Assembly (NCBI RefSeq): GCF_002797535.1
Contig: NZ_PGFD01000003.1
Span: forward strand, 186,001-250,000
Direction of reading: 5' to 3'
Source of the DNA: Chryseobacterium geocarposphaerae
Lineage (GTDB): Bacteria > Bacteroidota > Bacteroidia > Flavobacteriales > Weeksellaceae
Length of the DNA: 64,000 nt
The translations under genes were made by a program, and so were the position numbers. The notes below the pieces were generated by a model, which saw only the letters and a list, made by a program, of their open reading frames with translations, had not been told where the DNA came from and made no database searches. Shown here piece by piece: positions 28,634 to 36,232 of this stretch. The number at the start of each line of letters is the position of its first letter. Position 1 is the stretch's first letter.

Positions 28634-28667
28634 CCACTTATTTTTAGTATCAAACAACTTTTATCCT

Positions 28668-29867
28668 ATGAAAAAACTTTTATGTATCGTATTTCTGACA
28701 TTTCTTATAAGTTTTACTTTAGCTCAGAATAAAATTAATCTCAATCAGGGAACAATTTTACCAAAAAAATACAATCAGACAGTTCCTTATGAAAAGATAA
28801 AGGGAAAACTAATGGTAAAAGTTCAGATTAATAATAAGAATTACAATTTTCTTTTCGACACAGGAGCTCCTTTTGCTATTTCTCAAAAGCTTTTTAAAGA
28901 ATTAAATTTAAAAACCGTAGGTGATGTAGATTTACATGACTCTTCCGGAAAGGCTGAAAAAATGATTATCACCAGTCTTCCTGATTTGCAATTGGGAGAA
29001 ATACATTTTAAAGATAGTCAGGGAATTGTTTTTCAGGAAACAACAACCGAAATATTAACCTGTTTTGGTATTGACGGAATCATCGGAAGTAATATGCTGC
29101 GTAACTCTGTGGTACAGTTTGATGACAGAAATAATCAGATTATCATTACAGATAATGCTGATAATTTATCCCTAAAAACTGAAGTTTATCAAAAGCTTGA
29201 TTTATCTGCGAGCCAGAGCAATCCTTTTATTAATGTGATCCTCAAAAAAGGAAAAAATGATGCTGCAGATAAAATACTTTTTGATTCCGGTGCAGAAAGC
29301 TTTTATGAAATGTCTTTGGATGCTTACAAATTTTTAAAAGAAAAAACCGATGTTATCACAACCGTTGCGGAAAGTAAAGGAACATATTCATGGGGATTTC
29401 ATGGGATGAGTGATTTACAGTTCCAGCATATTTTAGAAACTCCTGAATTTATTCTCAATAATGAAAAGTTTGAAAATATACGGATTACCACTACAGAAAG
29501 TCAAGAATCCCGAATGGGATCTAAAAGCTTTCAGTTCGGTAAGTTTACGTTAGATTACCGTAAAAAAAGATTTTATTTCGAGCCTTATGAGAACATCGAT
29601 AAAACAAAAGTTTCTGAAAAGACATGGGGAATTTCTCCTACCATAAAAAACAAAAAATTTGTAGTAGGAATTATCTGGGATAAGAGCCTGGAAAAAGAAA
29701 TAAATCTTGAAGACGAAATTCTTCAGTTTGGAAGCGTGGACTTTGAAAAGAAAGATTTTTGTGAGCTGATAAAAGCTGAAACCGATTTTCAGGAAAAAGA
29801 ACTTACTGTCGTTTTAAAAGATATAAAAACCGGGAAAATTAAATCCGTTACAATAAAAAAAATATAA
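28668..29867 (+). CDS. exported two-lobed retropepsin-like aspartic protease
   Basis: The 399-residue protein has a signal peptide (to about residue 20, LAQ). Two aspartic-protease-like lobes are visible: YNFLFDTGAPFAIS (Asp about 65) with the later GIDGIIGSNMLRNSVVQFD, and KILFDSGAESFYEMS (Asp about 207) with FQFGKFTLDY. Each has the D-T/S-G motif of clan AA. The C-terminal 90 residues (ILQFGSVDFEKKDFCELI ... KSVTIKKI) look PDZ-like. It probably cleaves proteins in the periplasm. It is a single gene with a terminator after it. Confidence 0.82.
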   Translation: MKKLLCIVFLTFLISFTLAQNKINLNQGTILPKKYNQTVPYEKIKGKLMVKVQINNKNYNFLFDTGAPFAISQKLFKELNLKTVGDVDLHDSSGKAEKMIITSLPDLQLGEIHFKDSQGIVFQETTTEILTCFGIDGIIGSNMLRNSVVQFDDRNNQIIITDNADNLSLKTEVYQKLDLSASQSNPFINVILKKGKNDAADKILFDSGAESFYEMSLDAYKFLKEKTDVITTVAESKGTYSWGFHGMSDLQFQHILETPEFILNNEKFENIRITTTESQESRMGSKSFQFGKFTLDYRKKRFYFEPYENIDKTKVSEKTWGISPTIKNKKFVVGIIWDKSLEKEINLEDEILQFGSVDFEKKDFCELIKAETDFQEKELTVVLKDIKTGKIKSVTIKKI

Positions 29868-29891
29868 AGAGATAAATCCTTTTTTCAATAT

Positions 29892-29925
29892 AAAAAAATC
29901 TGCTGAAATTTTCAGCAGATTTTTG
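29892..29925. terminator. bidirectional terminator
   Basis: AAAAATCTGCTGAAA / TTTCAGCAGATTTTT is a long near-perfect hairpin. It lies between the convergent aspartic protease and M16 genes. Confidence 0.92.
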
Positions 29926-29929
29926 TTTT

Positions 29930-32815
29930 TTAATGTCCAAAAATATCTTTCAGACTCACTTCTTTGAATGTCCCCATCTTATTTACCGCTTCCCTATTCA
30001 GGTTTTCTTTTTTCCCGATAATGGCGGTATTGAAATGAATCGGTTTTATTGAGGTCTGATAAAATTCTTTCAGATCACTAAATTTCAGGTTTTCGATCTG
30101 ATAATAAATATCTTTTCTGAAATCGTAATCAATCCCCAGCTTTTTCAGTCGCAAAGTATTAAAGAAAATATTGGTTCTTGTAATCCTTGTGGAAGCAATC
30201 TGTTTCAACGCTGCATTTCGGGCATTTTCAAACTGACTGGGAACTTCAGGAAGCTCACTCATCAGCTCCGTCATGGTATCTACTGCAATCTGTAACTTGT
30301 CAGGCTGTGTTCCAATATATGTTGTGATATAATCAGGGTGATTCAATTCTGAATTAGGAGCATAAGAAACATAGGCAGAATAGGCAAGGCTCTTACTCTC
30401 ACGTATTTCCTGAAAAACGATGGATGATAATCCTCTTCCGAAATATTCATTAAAAACATTGATTTTCCCAAAGTTATTAATATTTACAGGATTTCCTCGT
30501 CCCACTTTGCTCATCTCCATTTGCACCATGTCATAGTTGATAAAACAAACATTCCCGCTTGTTTCCGGTTCCGGATATAGTTTCGGCTCCGAAATCTGAA
30601 GAGTTGCATTCTCTATATACTTTCCGATATAGGCCGTGAAACTTTCAAAATTTTTACCATAGAAAAATATCTGGTAAGGAAATTTGAACAGCTTTTTAAG
30701 CCTGTCGGTAAACACTTCAACATCAGCATTTTTAAGCTCATCCTCCGAGATAATATCGGTAAACCGGGAGAATGCTCCCAGTTTTGTATAATTTGTTAAG
30801 GCCGTCATAATTCGGCTTTTATCTTTTTTTACAGCCGCTCTGTTCTCTAAAACAGTTTCTACGAATTGTTCATAAATTTCCCGGTCAGGCTTTACGTTAT
30901 ACATCCAATGCTGAAGAAGCTCTATTCCTTTTTCAATATTTTCTTCCAGTCCGCTTAAAGAAATTAAAAGCTGATCATTGGTGGTTTTAAAATCATTGGA
31001 AACCCCGATTTTAAAAAATTCTTTTTTAAGATCTTCCGGTGAAAACTTATCAGTCCCCAAATATTGAAGAATCTGGGTAGAAATTCCCAAATCGCGGTCA
31101 TGATCGCTTCCAAAAGGAAAAATAAAATGAACCTGGGCAATATCATTATACTTATTTTTAACGAAGCTCAGTTTTTTATCTTTACTTAAGTCTGTTTTAA
31201 TTTCTTTCTGATAATCAATAAATTCAGGCTGGATATCTCCTGTTTTTTCTTCCAGAATCTGCTGTAAAAATTCAGATTGATTTTCACGGTTGATTTTTAC
31301 TGGGGTTATTCCCGGGTTTTCAACTCTGATTAGCCTGTCATTAGTTCCTTTTTCTTTATAAACAATTACATAATTTTCTCTGAAAAATTCATTGGCAAAA
31401 GACACCACATCCTCTTTCGTAAATTGAGCATATTCATCCATTTCATTCAGCTCCTGTTCCCAGGTTCTTCCTTTAATGTAGGTATCATAAAGATTGGTCG
31501 CCAGTCCGTCTGCAGTTTCCAGGGTTTTCATTCTCTGCAGCTTAAAATCGTTGATAATAGCAGGAAGCATCCAATCCGGAAAATCTCCGTTTTTCAATAA
31601 TTCTATCTGTTCTAAAACCAATTCTTTAGCTTCATCCAAAGTCTGGGTTTCTTTAGGAACGGCAACAATTGAAAAATATCCGTATTCCTTTAATCCTACA
31701 GAAAAAGCCTGTCCCCAAAGTAACTTTTGAGTCTGATTAATATTTAAATCCAGTAATCCGGCTTCTCCTCTATTGCTCAGAATATTGGCTACAATATCCG
31801 CCAACATTGCTTCTCTGGTTCCGTAGCTTTCCGTTCTCCAGGCCAATTGTACTCTGGGTGTAGTGGGGCTTTTCACGGTTCTTCTTACAATTTCTGCAAT
31901 CGGTTTTTCAATAATCGGAGTTTTTACCGGAAGCTCTCTGTAAGGAATTGCCCCAAAATACTGGTCCACAAGCTGAATCGTTTTTTCAAAATCTAAATCC
32001 CCGACTAAAACCACTGCATAATTATTAGGTACATAATATTCATCAAAATACTTGTGAATAGCCTTCATTGATGGATTTTTCAAATGTTCCGGCTTTCCTA
32101 ATGTTGTTTGCTGCCCATTGGGATGATTGGGAAAAAGGGCATCCATCAGTTCATAATTCACTAATCTTGAATCATTATCCTGTGCACGGTTGAATTCTTC
32201 ATAAACAGATTCCAGTTCAGTATGAAAAAGCCTTAAAACTATTTCTGAAAACCGTTCTTTTTCAACTTTAAGCCATTTTTCAAGCTCATTATTGGGAATA
32301 TTGTTTTTGTACACCGTTTCATCAAACCATGTATGTGCATTCGTTCCTGTAGCTCCTAATGAAGAGATTGCCTTATCATATTCATTGGCAATCGCATACT
32401 GACTGGCTTCCTGGGAAATTTCGTCTATTTTTTTATAGATTTCTTTCTTTTTCTCAGGATCAGGTTCAGCTTTATGCTGCTCGTACAAATCTGATATCTG
32501 ATCTAATAATTTACTTTCCTTTTCCCAGTTCTGAGTTCCGATTTTTGAAGTTCCTTTAAACATCATATGCTCAAGGTAATGCGCTAATCCCGTATTATCA
32601 GAAGGATCATTATTACTTCCCGTTCTCACCGGAACATAAGTCTGAATTCTTGGGGCATCAAAATTCTGAGCCAAAAAAACTTTTAGCCCATTCTTTAATG
32701 TGTAAATTCTTACCTTATTTTCGTCATTGGAAATTGTTGTATATTCGTAATTGTTGAAGTCTGTATGAATAGTTTCTCTGTATCTTCTGTCGGTCATAAA
32801 TAAGCTCATTTTCAT
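29930..32815 (-). CDS. M16 family zinc metallopeptidase
   Basis: The protein has up to 961 residues. ATGs at 32809 and 32797 are alternative starts; the last (MTDRRYRETIH) is reasonable. The inverted zinc motif HYLEH lies at residues 79-83, with Glu in the FHTELESVYEEFNRA segment as third ligand. A second, inactive M16 half follows, as in two-domain insulysin/pitrilysin-type enzymes. No signal peptide is visible, so the product is probably cytoplasmic, unlike many exported Bacteroidota M16 proteins. It degrades peptides; the substrate is unknown. It is divergent from the 32986 gene. Confidence 0.93.
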   Translation of the reverse strand: MKMSLFMTDRRYRETIHTDFNNYEYTTISNDENKVRIYTLKNGLKVFLAQNFDAPRIQTYVPVRTGSNNDPSDNTGLAHYLEHMMFKGTSKIGTQNWEKESKLLDQISDLYEQHKAEPDPEKKKEIYKKIDEISQEASQYAIANEYDKAISSLGATGTNAHTWFDETVYKNNIPNNELEKWLKVEKERFSEIVLRLFHTELESVYEEFNRAQDNDSRLVNYELMDALFPNHPNGQQTTLGKPEHLKNPSMKAIHKYFDEYYVPNNYAVVLVGDLDFEKTIQLVDQYFGAIPYRELPVKTPIIEKPIAEIVRRTVKSPTTPRVQLAWRTESYGTREAMLADIVANILSNRGEAGLLDLNINQTQKLLWGQAFSVGLKEYGYFSIVAVPKETQTLDEAKELVLEQIELLKNGDFPDWMLPAIINDFKLQRMKTLETADGLATNLYDTYIKGRTWEQELNEMDEYAQFTKEDVVSFANEFFRENYVIVYKEKGTNDRLIRVENPGITPVKINRENQSEFLQQILEEKTGDIQPEFIDYQKEIKTDLSKDKKLSFVKNKYNDIAQVHFIFPFGSDHDRDLGISTQILQYLGTDKFSPEDLKKEFFKIGVSNDFKTTNDQLLISLSGLEENIEKGIELLQHWMYNVKPDREIYEQFVETVLENRAAVKKDKSRIMTALTNYTKLGAFSRFTDIISEDELKNADVEVFTDRLKKLFKFPYQIFFYGKNFESFTAYIGKYIENATLQISEPKLYPEPETSGNVCFINYDMVQMEMSKVGRGNPVNINNFGKINVFNEYFGRGLSSIVFQEIRESKSLAYSAYVSYAPNSELNHPDYITTYIGTQPDKLQIAVDTMTELMSELPEVPSQFENARNAALKQIASTRITRTNIFFNTLRLKKLGIDYDFRKDIYYQIENLKFSDLKEFYQTSIKPIHFNTAIIGKKENLNREAVNKMGTFKEVSLKDIFGH

Positions 32816-32952
32816 TCTTAAAAAGAAGAATGTTTACAAATGTAAGGAATCAAAAAAGAACCTCTGAAAAATTACTGAATATTACATCTATTGTTGTGAT
32901 TGTGAAATGTTAAAATTTTATTTGGTATTCTCCATCACTTACATAAATGTTT

Positions 32953-32960
32953 TAAATTTG
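32953..32960 (+). promoter_or_regulatory. -7 element upstream of the 32986 gene
   Basis: TAAATTTG matches TAnnTTTG, 25 bases before the ATG at 32986. Confidence 0.5.
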
Positions 32961-32985
32961 GATATATCACTTTTCAACTTTTAAA

Positions 32986-33471
32986 ATGACTGATACCCTA
33001 TTTCCTTTTTTCATTGCAGCCCTGATCTTATTTCCCATTGCTTTGGGTATTTATTTTTCCATCGAAAAGCAGAAGATTTTAACAAGTTGTAAACTTCCAG
33101 ACTCCAGAGAACTGAAAAATATTTATGGAACAACCGTAACAGATAAAGGTCCGCTGAATTGGAATTTAGAATTTAATACTTTTGATGTGCTTATTAATGA
33201 TAATTCTATTTTTCTATTTGTAAAGGCTTATGGGTTTATCCCCAAACGAATCACTAATTTGTTATTCTCTAGATCTGATGTAAGTCATACTAAAAAGCCT
33301 ACTCTTCTCAGAGAATATAAAATTAATCATGACAGCATTCAGTTTGTTTATTATCCTCGTCATTTGATGAACCGAAGCAGAAAAGTAACCCTGCAAAAAC
33401 TAAGACCAGATGAAATTTCCATGTTAGAGGAAGTATTAAATGGTAAAAGCAGAAGATCTTATGATCTTTAA
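32986..33471 (+). CDS. hypothetical membrane-anchored protein
   Basis: I do not recognise this 161-residue protein. One transmembrane helix (about residues 5-25, FFIAALILFPIALGIYFS) is followed by a soluble domain of mixed charge with short beta strands (FDVLINDNSIFLFVKAYGFIP, DSIQFVYYP) and a basic C-terminus. It could be a small membrane-anchored PH-like domain; that is only an impression. It starts a run of plus-strand genes (32986-36152) that are close but do not share a clear function. Confidence 0.6.
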   Translation: MTDTLFPFFIAALILFPIALGIYFSIEKQKILTSCKLPDSRELKNIYGTTVTDKGPLNWNLEFNTFDVLINDNSIFLFVKAYGFIPKRITNLLFSRSDVSHTKKPTLLREYKINHDSIQFVYYPRHLMNRSRKVTLQKLRPDEISMLEEVLNGKSRRSYDL

Positions 33472-33507
33472 CTATGAATATAAAAGAAAATTCAATAACC
33501 TTTTAAA

Positions 33508-34068
33508 ATGTCAGCAACATTCTTCCCCACACCACAGGATTTCCGAAACTGGCTGGAAAAAAATCATCAAAACGAAAAGGAGCTTCTCGTTGGGTTCTAC
33601 AAGCTCGGAACAAAAAAGCCTTCCATGACCTGGTCCGAATCTGTAGATCAGGCATTATGCTTTGGATGGATTGACGGTGTGAGAAAATCCATTGATGAGG
33701 AAAGCTACAGCATCCGTTTCACGCCCCGAAAACCTACAAGCATTTGGAGTGCTATCAATATTAAAAAAATTGAAGACCTTACAAAAGCCGGATTAATGAC
33801 TCCGCAAGGGCTGAAAGCTTTTGAATTGCGAAAACCCGAAAGATCCGCCATTTATTCTCACGAAAAGGAATTGGCAACTCTCTACCCCGACTATGAAAAG
33901 CAGTTTAAAGCCAATAAAAAGGCATGGGAATTTTTCAATAATCAAGCACCGTCTTATAAAAAAGTGATGTTGCATTGGATTACAAGTGCTAAACAGGAGA
34001 AAACAAGGTTATCGAGATTGGAGAAGACGATCAGGGAAAGTGAACAAGGGAAACGAGTATTATTATAA
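33508..34068 (+). CDS. YdeI/OmpD-associated family protein
   Basis: It has 186 residues. Conserved features are TPQDFRNWLEKNHQNEKELL ... GFYKLGTKKPSMTWSESVDQALCFGWIDG and the RFTPRKPTSIWSAINIKKIEDL segment, which identify the YdeI/OmpD-associated family. A C-terminal helical part (YKKVMLHWITSAKQEKTRL) is typical. In enterobacteria YdeI has been linked to resistance to cationic peptides. The role in Bacteroidota is unknown, and the protein has no signal peptide. It lies 36 bases after the membrane-anchored hypothetical gene. Confidence 0.85.
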   Translation: MSATFFPTPQDFRNWLEKNHQNEKELLVGFYKLGTKKPSMTWSESVDQALCFGWIDGVRKSIDEESYSIRFTPRKPTSIWSAINIKKIEDLTKAGLMTPQGLKAFELRKPERSAIYSHEKELATLYPDYEKQFKANKKAWEFFNNQAPSYKKVMLHWITSAKQEKTRLSRLEKTIRESEQGKRVLL

Positions 34069-34082
34069 ATACAAAAACACAA

Positions 34083-34829
34083 ATGAAAAACATCAAAAAA
34101 ACAGCTTTATTACTCATTATTATTTTCACTTATTCATGCACCAAAAATACTGATCAACAACATCACATTAATAAGAAAGAGCGATTTTCAGACCCAACTG
34201 TTAATAATACTGTTAGTGAAAATAAATCCGAAAATAAAAATCCTGACTTTCCCATTACCGAAGGGCGTGTTTCAGATATTATTCCGAAAAAATTTGAAAT
34301 TCAGTATGAAACAGAAGGCGACATTAATGGTGACGGATTGCCAGATAATGTTATTGTTCTTAGACAAAAATCTGATACTCTTTCCTCACGTACAGTAATT
34401 GTCCTTTTAAAAAATAAAGATCATAGTTTCCGGCTTGATAAAATTTCACCAAACTTACTTCCTGCCGAGTACAATGAAGCTGGCTATAAGAAATATGATC
34501 CGGAAGATATCTCCATTGAAAAAGGAATTTTATCAGTAAATCTATACAATCCTGCTCCTTATGGGAATCTTTTCTTTAATTTCAAATATTTAAATCGTGA
34601 TTTGGTTTTAACTTATATTGAAACGTATAACGCAGGAGCCGGAAGCCATCAGTCATTATACTATGAGCCTTTAAAAGGGAAATTTATCCAGGAAGTAACT
34701 AATACCATGGAAGAAGAAATGCCTTCAGAAACTAAAAGCTTCCGGATAAAAAAGCAGAAATTTTTGTTTGAAAACTCTTCACCCGAAGATATTATTTCTA
34801 AAGTATATTCTGAAAATGATGTTTTATAA
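34083..34829 (+). CDS. lipoprotein with an EF-hand-like calcium loop
   Basis: The 248-residue protein has a lipoprotein signal (lipobox TYSC, Cys about 19) and then a polar linker rich in Asn, Lys and Glu. The segment EGDINGDGLPDNVIVL is a DxNxDG calcium-loop motif of the dockerin/FG-GAP-repeat kind, common in exported Bacteroidota proteins. The rest is beta-rich (DLVLTYIETYNAGAGSHQS, SFRIKKQKFLF). No catalytic motif is seen. It starts 14 bases after the YdeI-like gene and is possibly cotranscribed. Confidence 0.68.
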   Translation: MKNIKKTALLLIIIFTYSCTKNTDQQHHINKKERFSDPTVNNTVSENKSENKNPDFPITEGRVSDIIPKKFEIQYETEGDINGDGLPDNVIVLRQKSDTLSSRTVIVLLKNKDHSFRLDKISPNLLPAEYNEAGYKKYDPEDISIEKGILSVNLYNPAPYGNLFFNFKYLNRDLVLTYIETYNAGAGSHQSLYYEPLKGKFIQEVTNTMEEEMPSETKSFRIKKQKFLFENSSPEDIISKVYSENDVL

Positions 34830-34860
34830 TTAAATCACTTTATTCCTGACCTTTAAAACC

Positions 34861-34891
34861 TTTGAATACAAAAACTATTGTCTTACCTTTG
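34861..34891 (+). promoter_or_regulatory. full -33/-7 promoter of the Imm22-like gene
   Basis: TTTG at 34861-34864, a 19-base spacer, then TACCTTTG at 34884-34891 (TAnnTTTG). This is the best promoter match in the window, and it puts transcription start about 12 bases before the ATG at 34910. Confidence 0.72.
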
Positions 34892-34909
34892 AATCTTGAA
34901 TATAATACA

Positions 34910-35308
34910 ATGAATAAAGAGGTTTTAGATTTTTGGGTAGGAAATTTCAATAGCGAGGACGATTTTTACAATTTTGTAGAAGAGGATGAAAGCTTTTATC
35001 TGGAAGAGGATTCTGATGACATTTTCGTTTCAAAGTTTGCAGAATCCCAAAACACCATCTGGTTTGATCAGGATTTAATAGAATACGGTTTCGATGATTC
35101 TAATATGGGGCTTTTTGAAAAATTTGCAGACTTCTCTTTTGCAGAAGAATGGCTTCCAATATTGGTTCAAAAAATCAATGAAATGAATCTTAAGTTTGAC
35201 ATCAATGCTTTAGTCTTTGTAAGCCAGGGACAAATTCCTAAGCCTACATCCATAGAAAACGATTATTTTTCTTTGACCTATCTTGGCGGAATAGAATTCG
35301 AGTATTAA
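34910..35308 (+). CDS. Imm22-like immunity protein (orphan)
   Basis: The start at 34910 gives 132 residues (MNKEVLDFWVGNF). An earlier TTG at 34862 falls in the -33 element and is rejected. The opening FWVGNFNSEDDFYNFV followed by an acidic segment, SKFAESQNTIWFDQDLIEYGFDDS and a closing LTYLGGIEFEY resembles the Imm22 family of small immunity proteins that guard against polymorphic toxins. It is very acidic and lacks a signal peptide, so it is cytoplasmic. No toxin gene is adjacent, which makes it an orphan. Family assignment is from pattern recall and should be treated as probable. Confidence 0.62.
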   Translation: MNKEVLDFWVGNFNSEDDFYNFVEEDESFYLEEDSDDIFVSKFAESQNTIWFDQDLIEYGFDDSNMGLFEKFADFSFAEEWLPILVQKINEMNLKFDINALVFVSQGQIPKPTSIENDYFSLTYLGGIEFEY

Positions 35309-35330
35309 TCACAGCACCAAAATAACATAT

Positions 35331-36152
35331 ATGAAAAAAGCGTTAGCAGTACTTCTTTTACTGCTCTTTACCACTGTATTTTCTCAAACTAAAAGATTTA
35401 TTTATGAATTGGGAATAGTTCTCGATGGTAAGGAGAAAAAAATGAATATGGTTCTAGACATTGATAAGGATTTTGTAAAATTCTACGATTACAGATTTCT
35501 TGAAATGGATTCTATCAGTAAGAAAACCGGACAAACCTGGCAAGCCAATACATTGAGCGATCAGTTAATTCTCCGAAAATCCAATTCATTCGACAACCAG
35601 TCTTTCCATGACAATATGTACGATTATTTTGTCATCAACTCAACCGATAAAATGAACTGGAAAATCGGTACTGAAACAAAAAAAGCAGATCAATACACTC
35701 TGCAGAAAGCGACAACAGATTTTGGAGGAAGAGAATGGACGGCATGGTTTTCCACAGAAATTCCTTTTCAGGAAGGACCTTATAAGTTTAAAGGATTACC
35801 CGGACTTATCTTTGAGCTTTCGGATGGAAATAATGATTTTAGGTATAAACTTATAAAAAACATCAATATTCCGGAAACGTATTCTACGCTTGACTTCCTA
35901 GAAACTCATTATGGCAATAAGCCTATTCCAGTAAGCCTTAAACAATACCATAAGGTAAAACTTGACTATTACGCTGATCCTGTAAAAGAAATGAGTAACA
36001 GCTTAAAAAGTGGCGGAACTGTCATTATTTCAGGAGAAAAGATAACGACTCAAGATCAGCTTGATCAAAAAAAGAAACATCTTCAAAATATGATCAGGCA
36101 ATATTATAATCCTATAGAAAAAGATAAGGCAATTCCTTATCCTACGACATAG
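35331..36152 (+). CDS. GLPGLI family exported protein
   Basis: The 273-residue protein has a signal peptide (to about residue 19, VFSQ) and the name-giving motif FKGLPGLIFELSDGNNDF near residue 160. Upstream is WTAWFSTEIPFQEGPY, which is usual in the family. The family is restricted mainly to Bacteroidota and has no established function; it may be a surface or periplasmic protein. The C-terminal tail (RQYYNPIEKDKAIPYPTT) is family-like. It is the last gene of the plus-strand run, followed by a bidirectional terminator. Confidence 0.9.
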   Translation: MKKALAVLLLLLFTTVFSQTKRFIYELGIVLDGKEKKMNMVLDIDKDFVKFYDYRFLEMDSISKKTGQTWQANTLSDQLILRKSNSFDNQSFHDNMYDYFVINSTDKMNWKIGTETKKADQYTLQKATTDFGGREWTAWFSTEIPFQEGPYKFKGLPGLIFELSDGNNDFRYKLIKNINIPETYSTLDFLETHYGNKPIPVSLKQYHKVKLDYYADPVKEMSNSLKSGGTVIISGEKITTQDQLDQKKKHLQNMIRQYYNPIEKDKAIPYPTT

Positions 36153-36180
36153 TATTGATATTGATTAACCCTTTCCAATA

Positions 36181-36214
36181 AAAAATCCCTGAATGAATAA
36201 TTTCAGGGATTTTT
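36181..36214. terminator. bidirectional terminator between GLPGLI gene and polA
   Basis: AAAAATCCCTGAA / TTTCAGGGATTTTT with loop TGAATAA. It is T-rich on both strands. Confidence 0.9.
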
Positions 36215-36232
36215 ATATGTTTTTAAAATAAA

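Larger units (their letters stand above)
28343..28667. other. intergenic region between S46 peptidase and aspartic protease
   Basis: About 325 AT-rich bases: the S46 terminator at the left and a TAnnTTTG element at the right. A 61-codon reverse open frame (28381-28566) has no supporting features and is not called. Confidence 0.5.
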
